Assembly: GCA_031761405.1 (NCBI GenBank) | Contig: JASEVX010000017.1 | Span: forward strand, 7,117,668 to 7,181,667 | Direction: 5' to 3' | Length of the DNA: 64,000 bases | Origin: Serripes groenlandicus | Taxonomy: Eukaryota > Mollusca > Bivalvia > Cardiida > Cardiidae | Made by a program: the position numbers and the translations under genes | In this document: piece after piece, positions 30,275 to 41,685 of the stretch | Position numbering within the stretch: the stretch's first letter is position 1 | How the letters are laid out: every line of letters begins with the position of its first letter | The notes under the pieces: generated by a model | The model's input: the letters and a program-made list of their open reading frames with translations, nothing else | Told to the model about the DNA's origin: nothing | The model's database searches: none

Positions 30275-30775
30275 TCCCTACATATATGTGAGGCTTTTGC
30301 AGCAGATCATTTTTGAAGACATTGTGGGAAAAGTAGAAATTGCACATGATGTGCAATTTCTCCTTTTCCCATTTTGTTTTGAACCTTGTGTTAAAAGTGA
30401 AAATCCATTTTGCAAAATATATTCAAACATTAAACAAGCCTAAAGCAGATGACTTTCTAAACGTCATACCAGGTAAAAATTAACCAATTATACAATATAT
30501 ATTTTCTATGATATACTTATATATTGGCTCATTATTATTCTACTGTGCTGACTCATATATAGGAAGTAACCATCTCCCACATGCAGACACATTTTGACAC
30601 ATCTGCATCAGACAACTTCTGAAAACATTGTGGGAGGAGAATAAATTACTCCTAATGATTACAACTCTATTCAATAATCATTCTTTCATTTACAGAGATT
30701 TTCAATATTTTTGACTAGATATATATTATCAAAGTCATCTGTTGTAGATTTGTCACGTGTGAGAAAAATTTACCC
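30275..30775. mobile_element. Two worn TTAA MITEs
   Basis: 30275-30480 keeps the hairpin AGAAATTGCACATGATGTGC; 30570-30775 keeps the left end CTCCCACATGCAGACACATT and right arm scraps. The outer TTAA ends are lost. Confidence 0.55.
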
Positions 30776-30778
30776 CGA

Positions 30779-30993
30779 ATACCCATTCCCCCTTGTAGAC
30801 ATATTCTGAAGCAGACAACTTTTAAAAACACTGGCAAAGGAAGAAATTGCTCATGATGAGCAATTTCTCCTTTTGCCACAATGTTTTCATTTTTAGTCAC
30901 TAATTATACTTTCATTCATAGAGATTTTCCATACTTTAGTCTAGATGTTTTCAGTCGTCTTCTGCAGCTGTGTTGTATGTGGAAAAGGATTAA
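30779..30993 (-). mobile_element. TTAA MITE 48 bp from the Cas stop codon
   Basis: It keeps the hairpin (AGGAAGAAATTGCTCATGATGAG and complement) and ends TTAA at 30990-30993; the left TTAA is mutated. It probably lies in the Cas 3' UTR. Confidence 0.75.
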
Positions 30994-31040
30994 CAATGAA
31001 AATGGAACTACATGTATAAAGTCAATGATATCTTATAGCA

Positions 31041-34000
31041 CTACAATTTTGCAGCTTGTTGAACAAGTGACTTCAACGATCGTGCAGCACGTGAAACATC
31101 CACAATTCGATCCACCATATCTTGTACAGCAGGCACCGATGGATACTGCAAGGCAGCCGTTTTTGTTGAAACCACTGCCTGTTTTAAACGGTCACAGAGA
31201 AAATTTGCACTTTGAATGATGAGAGTTCGTACTTGATCATGTTTCAAGTTTCTATGTAAACAATCACCAATGTATACAAGCTTGTGCGCGGACACCACAA
31301 CAAATTTACTGTGAGAAATGAACACTTTTGGAGCCTGATTGTTTTCGATGCATGAGAAGAACGCTTCTATAGAGTTGGTCAATAATGTTGCATGTGTATC
31401 AAATTGTTCCATATAAAAGGCTAACACTTGCCGGTCTTCTGGATCTAAAGGCAACAACTGTTTTACTGGTTCCCTATCATGTACAGGAACCTCAATACTT
31501 TCAGGTCGAGAACCGATATCTCCCGAATCCTGTAAAGCAGTCCTACTTTTATCACGTTTGAGTGTCCCTTCATCTCTCTCTTCACTATGACCTTTCCCTG
31601 GTGTATTTGCATTATTGTCTTCAACACATGTGTCTATCTTATCACTACTTTTTTCTCGTTTCAGAGTGCCACCTTTTTCACTCGAGTCATCTGTTAAATT
31701 ATATGTTTGATCCCTTTTGAGAGTACCAGTCTCATCCGAATATATATTAACATCATTGATCTCATCTAATGTTTTCTCAAGTTCTTTTTCATAGGAATCA
31801 TTGTCTTTCATTTCTAAATGTCCAACAGTCACATTTGATGGTGATAACACACTGGTTAGTAAATTTTCTTTAGAAGCATTATGCTGTAATTTATGTACAA
31901 TTCCATCCACGCTGTCCCCAGTTTGTTTCCCGTTTTGTTTCTCATCTTCATCTTCTAACTCCACATAATCATATTCCTGTACAAGGTCTGCCTGTTTATA
32001 AGTAGCACTAGCTTCTGTCTCAATATCCTGATCCATGGATACTCTCTTTACCTGAAACTCCCCTGACCAATGCTTATAATCCCCTGAGAGCCGTTTCGTT
32101 TCTGGTCCATAAAACCCAAATCCTTGAGACTTTTTCTCTGTGGGTGTTGGGGGCTGGGGTAAAGGTCGTTCTGACGGTGGGGGTGCTGGTAATGGTCTTG
32201 TTTGCACAGCAGTGGGTGGGGTCTGAGTTTTAGATGGTAATGCTGGTTTCCGGCTAATGGGTGGTTTGCCAGCAGTTACAGGAGTGGAATGTTCATTGAA
32301 TATACTCCTTGAGCTTTTATTAAAGTCTTTGGCACGCTTGAATAACAATGAAGAGTTACCTTGTATAAATGATGCCACTTTTCTTACATCACTTGTTAAA
32401 TCTTTTGCCAGGGAAGCAATCATTCCTAGATCATCCTTTTTATGAGAATCACTGGAGGTGTACTTTGATATTTGCCAATTTACATCATCAAGATGTTTAA
32501 TACTAATACGGATCTGCTGAAGTGCTTGTTGTAGCGGTACCAAATACTTGCTCAGTTTGTGTATCAACTTTCTGTCAGATAATTTTGCAGAGTTAGCTAG
32601 AGTTCCTTGGCCAAACTCTACAAATTCACCAAGAGCTTCTCCCAGACAAAGACATGCTTGTTTTATATCATATAGCTTTTGATCAATGTTCTCCTTTTTT
32701 CTCCAGGAGCTGTGTGACAGACTTGTGAATTTCTGTGTCGCCTTTTGAACGTCTTGTTGCAGTTTTATAACTAGGTCATTGGCTGCATCAAGTTCTAAAG
32801 GAAGCTCGTCATAGATCATATAATCCATACCTTTAGAATCAATACTCGAATTTGACCATCGTTGGTTTCCATTTTCCGTTCCATCAGATGAATCCGATCG
32901 GGAGGAGATGACTGAATCTCGCGTAACCTGTGGTGGAATATCAAATGCACTTAATGGTTCATGACTTGTCATAATAGATACTGCTGAAAATTCTCTTGTC
33001 ATGTTTTTTACAGGTGCATTGTTTCTAGGAGTGTCATAAAGGTCATCTACAGCATGTTCCTGATTTATTGCTCCAGTTCTAACATCCAGGACTCTCTTAG
33101 TGACAGCAGCATCTGGCTCGTCATAATTATTTTCATCATCAGAAAACTGTCTTTTATACTCACTATCCTTTGCCTTTTGGTTTAGTTTTGTAAATAGGTC
33201 GTCTCTCGATAACTCAGCAGAATGACTTGATTTTGGTGTATCATAGTCATCGAGTAATGACCCCAGCGAGTTAGACTTGTGTCGTTTTGGAGTTATGGCC
33301 GATAATGGTGGTTTACCATTCAATGCTATTGGATTCTGTTTAGGTACATCATAATCTTCTAGTCCTGGCTGTTCTTCTAGTGACTTTGAAGTGGCTAGAA
33401 TATGGGCCACTTTACTACCTAGTGATGATTTTGGAACATCATAATCTTCCAGGAAAGATCCTGGGGACGACGGTTCAGATTGAGTGAATTTCATGCTCTG
33501 AAATTGTTTTTCCCTTTCCTGTTCAATCATCGTTTGCCTTGGTACATCATAGTCGTCCATCATAGATGACGGTGATTTCAGTTTGGGTGGAGAATCATAC
33601 ATATCCAGACCCGAGTCTTTCGAAGATCTGATTGGATATTGACCAGCTATTCTGGCCTCTCTATCTTTCTGAAATGGCGGCACGTCATACATATCTAGTG
33701 GTGTGATATCCATACTTGACCTGGCTGAATCACACATACTTGGTGGGTTAGATTTAGAAAATCCACTTGATAGACTCATAGTCTCATCCGACATTTTTGA
33801 TGCAAGACTAGTCCTTACAGATCCTGATGTGGTATCATATGGGTCCAGATGAAGCTGGGATGGGGGAGTGTCATACATACTGACATCTCCCGACATCATG
33901 CTACGGTTCTGTGGTGGTGTGTCGTATAGCGACTGTTCAAAATTGGACAGAGACGTGTCCAGCTCCTCCCTTGAAGAGTGGATACTGCTGTTTGACCTGT

Positions 34001-34115
34001 AACTGTTGTTGAGAGAGGCCGGTGGATATCGACTTGGTGGGACATCATAGTCCGACTGTTGAGAACCTTGTTGGTTATAGGCATACATGTCACCATGACG
34101 ATTTGGTGTCACAAC
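31041..34115 (-). CDS. BCAR1: Terminal exon of a Cas-family docking protein (p130Cas/BCAR1-NEDD9 type)
   Basis: A strong acceptor (TTTTCTATTTTCAG) precedes 34115; 1024 codons run in phase 0 to TAG at 31043-31041. In exon numbering: substrate domain with 11 YDxP motifs (Y23, 64, 81, 143, 173, 189, 225, 255, 291, 331, 360) that Src-family kinases phosphorylate to recruit Crk SH2 domains, plus an FDIP at 391; a four-helix serine-rich region (~440-600); a proline-rich stretch (~616-660) with RPLPAPP; the YDYV Src SH2 site (715-718); three GTLKR repeats (797-854); and the C-terminal FAT-like domain (~885-1024, with APKVFISHSKFVVVSAHKLV). The protein scaffolds focal-adhesion signalling. The SH3 domain must be on upstream exons not found here. 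Invertebrates usually have one Cas gene, so the vertebrate symbol is a family label. Confidence 0.95.
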   Translation of the reverse strand, partial: VVTPNRHGDMYAYNQQGSQQSDYDVPPSRYPPASLNNSYRSNSSIHSSREELDTSLSNFEQSLYDTPPQNRSMMSGDVSMYDTPPSQLHLDPYDTTSGSVRTSLASKMSDETMSLSSGFSKSNPPSMCDSARSSMDITPLDMYDVPPFQKDREARIAGQYPIRSSKDSGLDMYDSPPKLKSPSSMMDDYDVPRQTMIEQEREKQFQSMKFTQSEPSSPGSFLEDYDVPKSSLGSKVAHILATSKSLEEQPGLEDYDVPKQNPIALNGKPPLSAITPKRHKSNSLGSLLDDYDTPKSSHSAELSRDDLFTKLNQKAKDSEYKRQFSDDENNYDEPDAAVTKRVLDVRTGAINQEHAVDDLYDTPRNNAPVKNMTREFSAVSIMTSHEPLSAFDIPPQVTRDSVISSRSDSSDGTENGNQRWSNSSIDSKGMDYMIYDELPLELDAANDLVIKLQQDVQKATQKFTSLSHSSWRKKENIDQKLYDIKQACLCLGEALGEFVEFGQGTLANSAKLSDRKLIHKLSKYLVPLQQALQQIRISIKHLDDVNWQISKYTSSDSHKKDDLGMIASLAKDLTSDVRKVASFIQGNSSLLFKRAKDFNKSSRSIFNEHSTPVTAGKPPISRKPALPSKTQTPPTAVQTRPLPAPPPSERPLPQPPTPTEKKSQGFGFYGPETKRLSGDYKHWSGEFQVKRVSMDQDIETEASATYKQADLVQEYDYVELEDEDEKQNGKQTGDSVDGIVHKLQHNASKENLLTSVLSPSNVTVGHLEMKDNDSYEKELEKTLDEINDVNIYSDETGTLKRDQTYNLTDDSSEKGGTLKREKSSDKIDTCVEDNNANTPGKGHSEERDEGTLKRDKSRTALQDSGDIGSRPESIEVPVHDREPVKQLLPLDPEDRQVLAFYMEQFDTHATLLTNSIEAFFSCIENNQAPKVFISHSKFVVVSAHKLVYIGDCLHRNLKHDQVRTLIIQSANFLCDRLKQAVVSTKTAALQYPSVPAVQDMVDRIVDVSRAARSLKSLVQQAAKL

Positions 34116-34939
34116 CTGAAAATAGAAAATAAACAACACTGTAGCCATCTATCATAACTTTCATCATTCAACCAGCAACCAACTCAATGTTCCTTTGATG
34201 TTTAGCTTAATACCATTCATGCAATAGGTTATGTAATCGCAAGTAAATATGAAGATCAAGGTCAAACTGCATACTGTAGAAATACAGGTTGAACTTGATC
34301 AAAACTTTAACAGCATTCTAACTATCCAACTTTTTTTCATAAATGTTAAAAGATGACAATACTCTTTGCATCACATGAAAAAGCCATGTGACATTTACAG
34401 ATTCCCATTATTGTTCCATTATGTCGGTCAAATGCCATTTAATACTGTCAATCATAATGATTTAAACAAGGCAATTTACAGCCACCCTCGTCAAGGTAGG
34501 TAACTATGGTTCTGAATTATATTTGCCTTTACTTTTCTAATAAGCATTCTATAATACTTAAACTCACAAATTATGTTAGCACAAACTTTTAACAAAGATC
34601 CATTTCCTTTCATTTGACTTTTAATTGAATGTCAACTAAAGAGGAAAAACAACAACAACATTTTACTATTTCCTTCACAAAGACGCTTTTTGATCCAGAC
34701 TGAGAGTACTTCGGAAACATTTACGCGAAAGCCTAACCAAATGGGCAATAATTAATTTTGTCTTGCGACGCTTTCAAGCATTTGTCTGCATTTTTTCTTA
34801 TCTTTTCTTCAGATTCTTAGCATTGAAAGAACGTAAGACGTGACTGTAAGGTAAAAGGAACATCCTTATTTCACGCAAGAGACTTGAATCCATAGAAGTA
34901 TAATGAATAATGAGATTTTTTTTTTTTGCCACTATGTTT

Positions 34940-35188
34940 TCAACACTTTTCCTCATATGATATAGATGCTTTCTGACGCCTCTGCAGCAAACAGCTTTTT
35001 GAAAACATAGTGACAAAAGAATAAATTGCTCAGAACGAGCAATTTCTCCTTTTGCCACAATGATTTCACCTTTTAGTCATTATAAGGTTATCCATTCAAT
35101 TATAGAGATTTTCCATTTTTTGACATTGACAAAATATGTTCAAGGTCGTCTGCTGCAGTATTGCCGTACGATCGAGGGAAAAGGTTAA
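34940..35188 (-). mobile_element. TTAA MITE
   Basis: The left end is worn (TTTTCCTCATATGATATAG), the right ends GGGAAAAGGTTAA. The hairpin around AAATTGCTCAGAACGAGC is intact. Confidence 0.75.
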
Positions 35189-36267
35189 ATAATTATACTT
35201 TCTTTTATAGATATTTTCCATACTGGTATGTTTACTTAAGATATTTTTCGAGTCGTCTGATGTGAAAAAGGGTGAAATGATGTCAGCAAATATAGTTGTG
35301 CGACACTTCTTTTAACATTTCAAAAGCATTACATTCAAATGCAAACTCAAAGCTGACTAACTAGAGAGACTCTTATTAATCATCCAAGCATGAAAAACAA
35401 AGAATCATATTGGTTGCCTGGGGCAATACAAATGTCAAGGTCAATCAATTAAAATATTATGTAAATCAATATTACAAATGTCAACAGGAGCCTCAAACAG
35501 CCTGCAGAGACTCTTTATCATTTAATCGTTTGGTCCTTTATAAAATATTTCAAATTATTCATTATTAATTTTATTCTGCTCTGCTTTTAAAATCTATATA
35601 CTTTTTGAATTTACATAATAAAACATTGCATGAAAAACAGTTGAACAAGAGACACTTGCAATTTTTGTCAATGGTCCTTTAATTTGTTAGAAATATGAAG
35701 AAACATGTCGACAAGGAGGCAAAATATCATTTATAAGGAATGGTGTCAGTGGGAAAGAGTTAAATTCAGGGTAAAAACTTTACATAATGTCAAAGTTTCA
35801 TTCATTTTCTACTGATATTTGGGAAGTCGTTGATGAATCAAATAATAAGAAGAACTTCATGCAAATAAGTCTTTATCGACCAACTCTCCATCATCCAATT
35901 AAGCTGAATCTGTTTAGTATGATTCACTCAGCTCTTATCTAATAATTATACCCTTTCTACAGCAACACCAGACAACCTAATATACGAAACATAGGATGTT
36001 CATGTATAGTATAAAGTTTCTTTAGTAAATGTTTTTTCTCCTTTTGTCAGTGATTTCAAGTCTCTTACTGATGTGCCAAAATGTGTCTACATGTGGGAAA
36101 GGGTTAGAACATTCAAGAGGTTATGATGATTATGAAGGATCTCCAATAATCATTACATCAGAGATAAGGCTCTTCACTAACTGACTCATCTCTCAAGTTA
36201 ACACTTGCCTTTTTCTTCTACTTCGGAGCCCATTCAGAACATTGTTGAAAGGCAATATATTACTAAC

Positions 36268-36441
36268 CTCGTTCCTGCTTGCACACACATTCTGACACAT
36301 TGGAACAATTCGTCCTTTTGCCACAATGTTTTCATCTCTATTCAATAATATCACTTCCTTTTATAGAGAATTTCTATATTTTTACCACTATGATTTTAAA
36401 GTTGTCTGCTGCAGATTTGTTGTAAGTGAGAAAGGATTAAA
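36268..36441 (-). mobile_element. TTAA MITE, 5' part deleted
   Basis: The right half is kept through GTCTGCTGCAGATTTGTTG and AGAAAGGATTAA; the left hairpin arm is missing. A second truncated left end follows at 36464-36560. Confidence 0.65.
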
Positions 36442-37064
36442 TATGTTTCTTTGAGGAGTTTGCTTAACCCTTTCCCTCATATGACAATTCTGCAGCAGAC
36501 GACTTAGAAAAATAGAATATCTCTATAATTGAATGGATGACCTATGACAAAATGTAGTGTTGACTTATTTACATGGTAAAACTGACTTTGACCATAACAA
36601 GGTAAAACTGACTTCATTACAAGGTAGAACAACATCTAATTAAACATAAACCTTTTTTGTAGTAAGTTAAGTCTTGCATGTTCAAAGTAAAAATAGTTGT
36701 CACATAGTTACCTTAAACCATCTCTCTACATCCAAAAGAAGAATTTATAATTGTTGTCTTTAACGTTAAAGAAAGAAGTGAAAGTTAACACAATACTTTT
36801 CACAAAGACCCATCAAAATCATCTGTTCATAATCATCGAAAATGCACTCTATTATTATGATAAAAAGCGCACATACACTCCTTCCTCAAAAAACACAAAT
36901 CACAGACGTACTAAAAACTAATCATTTTTCCTCAAAAACCTTGATACATTTCATAGCTCTGCTGCGTCTGTGGTTACGACATTGTCACGGCAGCTGGCAA
37001 AAAGAGGCTCTCTCATAATGAATAATACTTCGGGGAGAAATTGGTAGTTGGACCCTTCTCTTTC

Positions 37065-37400
37065 TAAAATCAATGATCCTAGATCATTCGATCGGAATGA
37101 AAACTTTATTGAACAAGAAACCGCTGAAGACGGTAAGGCCGGATTGTCGGCAATTTGACCTTGAAAATCGACAAACTAAGGTCAAGGTCAAAGTAACAAT
37201 AGAAATCAATAGAACTTGTTACTGGTTACCTTCAGGCAAAGTTTCAAGTTTGCAACCCTTTCTTGTGCTGAGATTTTGCTTAACCAGAAACTTTAACCAT
37301 TTTGCCTAACCTAAAACTTTAACCAAAATGTTGACGGACAGACAGACAGACAGACGGACATCGCCAATCTATAGACCGGAATTGCTTAAGCAATCCGGCC
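37065..37400 (+). repeat. Dispersed repeat ending in a GACA-rich tract
   Basis: Contains GGTCAAGGTCAAAGTAAC, a GGACAGACAGACAGACAGAC tract (37335-37360) and CCGGATTG / CAATCCGG at the two ends, which are inverted. This layout resembles the other GGACGGAC-bearing repeats of the window. A 78-codon frame runs through it but shows no homology. Confidence 0.5.
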
Positions 37401-37541
37401 AAAAATACTGAAGGGAAAGATACTATGGATTATGATAAGCAAGGGTCATTTTTGCTTCTTGTATGAATTTCATAAAAAAAATCAAAATTAGTCATGCCAC
37501 ATCAACCCAGATGTTATGAAATTCATACTGAATCCTTCCTA

Positions 37542-37761
37542 AAACCATTCCCGCCTGCAGACACATTTTGATGCAATAGCAACAGACGACTTTTGATGAC
37601 ATTGTGGCCAAAGGTGAAATTGCTCATGATGAGCAATTTCTCCTTTAGCCACAATGTTTTCAACTTTATTTAACAATTAAGGCATCTTTTATGGAGATTT
37701 TTTCAGGATTTTGTCACTATGTTTTCAAAGTCTTCTGCAGTTGTATGTGGAAAAGGGTTAA
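37542..37761 (-). mobile_element. TTAA MITE, left of a back-to-back pair
   Basis: It has the hairpin GGTGAAATTGCTCATGATGAG. Its right TTAA (37758-37761) is also the left TTAA of the next copy. Confidence 0.8.
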
Positions 37762-37990
37762 CCCTTTCCCTCATACAACAATTCTGCAGCAGACGACTTT
37801 GAACATATTTTGTTCAAAATTGGAAAATCTCTAGAAATGAATGGATAACCACCTATGACCAAAAGTGGAAGACATTGTGGCAAAAGGAGAAATTGCACGT
37901 TTTGTGCAATTTCTTATTTTATCACTATGTTTTCAAAAAGCCATCTGCTGCAGAGGCGTCAGAAAGCGTCTATATGTGGGAAAGGATTAA
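37758..37990 (+). mobile_element. TTAA MITE, right of a back-to-back pair
   Basis: 233 bp, TTAA at both ends, complete hairpin. It is in the opposite orientation to its neighbour. Confidence 0.88.
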
Positions 37991-38164
37991 ACTATGTAAA
38001 GGGCAGCGTGGCTTGAGTCAGAGTGTCCTCATTGGCTCAGAAAATTCTGCAGAGCAAAATCAAACAATAGACCCGTCACAACAATTCATTTCTACCCACC
38101 GGAGTATTGGTTTTCAATAAAAACAATACCGAGCAACAATTATAATATTCTACCCCTAGATTTA

Positions 38165-38370
38165 TCCCTTTCCCACATGCAGAGGCAATCTAACTCATAT
38201 GCAGCAGAATGATGACCTATGAAAACATTGCTGGTAGGAGCAAAAAATTGCTTTTTATCAATAATCATTTCCTCCATTTGTCAGAATGCTTTGGACTGTA
38301 TTCAATAATAATACTTTAATTTATGGCCTTTACCCAAAGTCTTCTGCTGCAGACTATTCTAAAGCCTTAA
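38165..38370 (-). mobile_element. TTAA MITE, worn
   Basis: Left end ATCCCTTTCCCACATGCAGA. The right end is reduced to AAGCCTTAA, which is shared with the next copy. Confidence 0.65.
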
Positions 38371-38600
38371 CCCTTTCCCACAAACAGTCGTTTTCTGATG
38401 CCTCTGCTGCAGATGACTTTTGAAAACACTATGACAAAAGGAGAAATTGCTCATAAATTAGCAATTTCTCTGTTTGCCACAATGTTTTCAACTTTATCAA
38501 ATACTTATGCTTTCAATAGTAGATATTTTCTATATTTTGCTTATATGTTTTCGAAGTCTTCTGCTGCAGACAATTTTAAAGCCTTCAGGCATTTTAAAAA
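38367..38600 (-). mobile_element. TTAA MITE, right end lost
   Basis: It starts with TTAACCCTTTCCCACAAACA and has the hairpin around AAATTGCTCATAAATTAGCA. The right terminus is missing after CTGCTGCAGACAATTTTAAA. Confidence 0.7.
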
Positions 38601-38889
38601 TACCTGGTGGTGTTAATTTACTTAGCAGGTCATAATGCAAACTCAAATTGACAGCTCTGAATTTCATCAGCTATTTTCTTAAGGGTATCAAAAAGCAATA
38701 AATCATATTTCTCTCCCACTAATCATCAGAAGCAAGTGGTCATCTGTCATATTCTCACCTCAACTGACCAAAACTGACCAGTGTCACATAATCACCCAAA
38801 TAAAACTGTCCATTTTTTTCAAATTTTTTGATTGATAGATTGACCAACCTATTACTTATGACCTTCATTCATTTTTCGTTATAATTGTC

Positions 38890-39110
38890 TTAACCCCTTT
38901 CCCTCATATAGACGCTTTCTGACAGCAGCAGACGGCTTTTTGAAAGCATAGCGACAAAAGAAGAAATTGCTCAAAACGAGCAATTTCTCCTTTTGCGACA
39001 AATTGTTTTCCACTTTTAGTCATAGGTTATCCATTAAATTATAGAGATTTTCTATAATAATATGTTCAAAGTTGTCTGCTGCAGAATTGTCATATGAGGG
39101 AAAGGGTTAA
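38890..39110 (-). mobile_element. TTAA MITE
   Basis: 221 bp with TTAA at both ends; its right TTAA is shared with the next element. Confidence 0.88.
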
Positions 39111-39290
39111 CCCTGTCCCAAATAAACCAAACCTGTAGAAGACAACTGAAAACTTTCAGAAAACATATGGAAATCTCTATAAAGTATGATAATTGGTTAC
39201 CAAGGTTGAAAACCTTGAAACAATAAAAGAAATTGCATGTTGGGATTTAAGTGTTCTCAAAACTCATTTGCATGTGGGAAAGGATTTAGG
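39107..39290 (+). mobile_element. TTAA MITE, worn
   Basis: Starts TTAACCCTGTCCCAAATAAA and ends near GCATGTGGGAAAGGATTTAG. The hairpin is largely lost. Confidence 0.65.
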
Positions 39291-39861
39291 TTTTATAAGC
39301 ATCCAAAATAACATCCTTTTACCTATGGCAATGTAAATGTAACACTTACAATGTCCAGCAAGAAAACAAGTGAAAGATTTACAACATCTGGTTCAAGTGT
39401 TAATGATCCCACTAGCCAAGTTATTGACAAAGCTAGATCATGACACTTTTTCCCACACTTTCACACATTTAAACGAAACGTTTTCATGCCTTGTTTGTGA
39501 GATATAAATCAGTGTTTCTTTTCATACTTGTATACCTATCACCCATCAGGGAGATAACAAATGCCTGTGGCTACATTTCTTACAGTCTTTATATTGTGGT
39601 TTCACACATAAGCAGAGTTGAGATAGAGAACCAAACTTAAGTATGTTCATACATTTCATGTTTGGGGGAAATTGAGTATTTCTACTGCTGTCATTTGATG
39701 CTTAAGCAGCAGTCAACTTTGGAAAACATTGCAAGCAGTATTTTCTGATTTCCCAACAACGTCTTCCTCTTTATTAAACAATGAGACTTTCATTTGTTCA
39801 GGTCAGCAAAATTAAGTAAGCTCCAGTTTTGCATTTAGCATTTCGCAATATTAATAATTCC

Positions 39862-40068
39862 TTAACTCTATCCCTCATATAGACGCTTTCTGACGCCTCT
39901 GCAGCAATCGGCTTTTTGAAAACATAGTGACAAAAGAAGAAATTGTTCAAAACAAGCAATTTCTCCTTTTGCCACAATGAATCCATTCAATTATAGAGAT
40001 TTTCTATTTTTGACAAAATATGTTCCGAGTCGTCTGCTGCAGAATTGTCGTATGAGGGAAAGGGTTAA
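39862..40068 (-). mobile_element. TTAA MITE
   Basis: 207 bp with TTAA at both ends; a short deletion lies right of the hairpin. Confidence 0.87.
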
Positions 40069-40081
40069 AACTGTGAAGATT

Positions 40082-40230
40082 ATATCCCTTTCCCACATAT
40101 ATGACAAATCTGCAGCAGACAACTTTGAAAACATCAGGTTAAAAATATGGTAAACCTATAATCATTGAATAGAGTTGAAAATATTAAGACAAAAGTCTTC
40201 TGCTGCAGTGGCGTCAGAAAGCATCTGTAT
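40082..40230 (+). mobile_element. TTAA MITE, hairpin deleted
   Basis: Both arms are present (ATCCCTTTCCCACATA and TGTGGAAAGGGATAAA) but the central palindrome is missing. The ends read TATC/GATA rather than TTAA. Confidence 0.7.
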
Positions 40231-40491
40231 GTGGAAAGGGATAAAAACAAGCGGCTTGATACAGAGAACTTTAGCCGAACACTGACCATTTAATAACAGT
40301 AATAACTTTTTGACATTAAATGTAAATGACAGTGTAAATTGGACAGACTACAATTAACAACAATTTTCTGGACAAGTTAAAATGTCACCAGGATTAATTT
40401 TAATGTCACAGAAAGTCAGGCATCCTTCTGAATGATACTAATACTACTGGACTAGGTAATGTGTCTATACCAAGGGAGACTTTAACCCTTT

Positions 40492-40711
40492 CCCTCATAC
40501 GACAATTCTGCAGCAGACGACTTTGAACGAATTTAGTCAAAACATAGAAAATCTCCATAATTGAATGGATAACCTATGACAAAAAGTGGAAAACATTGTG
40601 GCAAAAGGAGAAATTGCACGTTTTGTGCAATTTCTTCTTTTGTCACTATGTTTTCAAAAAGCTGTCTGCTGCAGAGGCGTCAGAAAGCGTCTATATGAGG
40701 GAAAGGGTTAA
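40492..40711 (+). mobile_element. TTAA MITE, full length
   Basis: 220 bp, TTAA at both ends, nearly identical to the copies at 46580 and 48223. Confidence 0.9.
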
Positions 40712-40734
40712 CCAGGACACCTTATGGCAACTGT

Positions 40735-41134
40735 TTAACCCCCCTTTCCCACATACAGATGATTTCCCATGCCTCTGCAGCAGACGGCTTTTGAAAACAT
40801 CGTTGCAAAAAGAGAAATTGGTCATAATGAGCAATTCTCCTTTTACCACAATGTTTTCAGCTTTATTCCATAAAAGATCTTCCATTAATATGGAGTTTCA
40901 TTGGATAATCATCTTCTTTTAACCCTTTCTCACAGAGATGCATTTTGATGCCTTTGCAGCAGATGACTTTTGAAAACACTAACAATCTAGCAGTGTATAA
41001 GCAATAATTTCTCCTTTTGCCACAATGTTTTCAACACTATTCATTAATTAAAGTGTCATTTATATAGATTTTTCACAATTTTGCCTATATGATTTTAAAG
41101 ACGTCTGCTGCAGATGTGTTTATGTGGGAAAGCG
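40735..41134 (-). mobile_element. Two adjacent TTAA MITEs
   Basis: 40735-40921 lacks its right terminus; 40919-41134 starts with TTAACCCTTTCTCACAGAGA and ends in a worn TATGTGGGAAAGCGG. Confidence 0.7.
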
Positions 41135-41213
41135 GGGACCATGTAACATAAATCATCATTTATCCAAACTTTCATCATATTCCACAGGTGGAATAAAAAG
41201 CCCCACATGAAAT

Positions 41214-41375
41214 GTTCTAGGAATGGTTAAGTACTTTGGATACTTATAGGTTATCGAGCATCTTTATAAAGATTATCTTCATGTCATCAATCTTATCAAC
41301 ACAAGGGCTATTTTAAGCCTGATTTCCATCGAATCATGACTACTTAGTTAATCCTTTTCCCAGAAACAGACAAAT
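41214..41375. repeat. Left arm of a 162-bp inverted duplication
   Basis: Near-perfect reverse complement of 41686-41853. It includes non-repetitive DNA plus the first ~25 bases of a MITE (TTAATCCTTTTCCCAGAAAC). Confidence 0.88.
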
Positions 41376-41685
41376 TCTGACGCCTCTGCGTCAGACGAGT
41401 CCTAAAAGCATTGTGGCAAAAGGAGAAATTGCTCAACATGAGCAATTTCTCCATTTGCCAAACGCTTTCCAACTCTATTCAATCACAAGGGCACCACAAA
41501 GCGGATGCATCCCCTCGGTATTCAAAGTCAAAATTGGACTTAAATAGGCTTCTAGACCTTGTCATATACTAACTGTATACCAAGTTTGGTTAAGATCGGT
41601 CGAAGGATGTTCAGAGTAGAGTGGTCACAAGCTTGTTATGGACGGACGCACAGACGAATGAACGAACGGACAGTCCCGTTACTAT
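41376..41685. repeat. Spacer of the inverted duplication: MITE part plus a dispersed repeat
   Basis: 41376-41480 is the left half of a MITE including its hairpin (AGAAATTGCTCAACATGAGC). From about 41500 to 41680 it changes to a repeat with CCAAGTTTGGTTAAGATCGG and GGACGGACGCACAGACGAAT. Confidence 0.65.

Noticed and set aside
37327..37362. GACA-rich tract considered as a microsatellite or CRISPR-like array
   Set aside because: It is a short simple tract typical of the tail of a dispersed mollusc repeat; there are no spacers.
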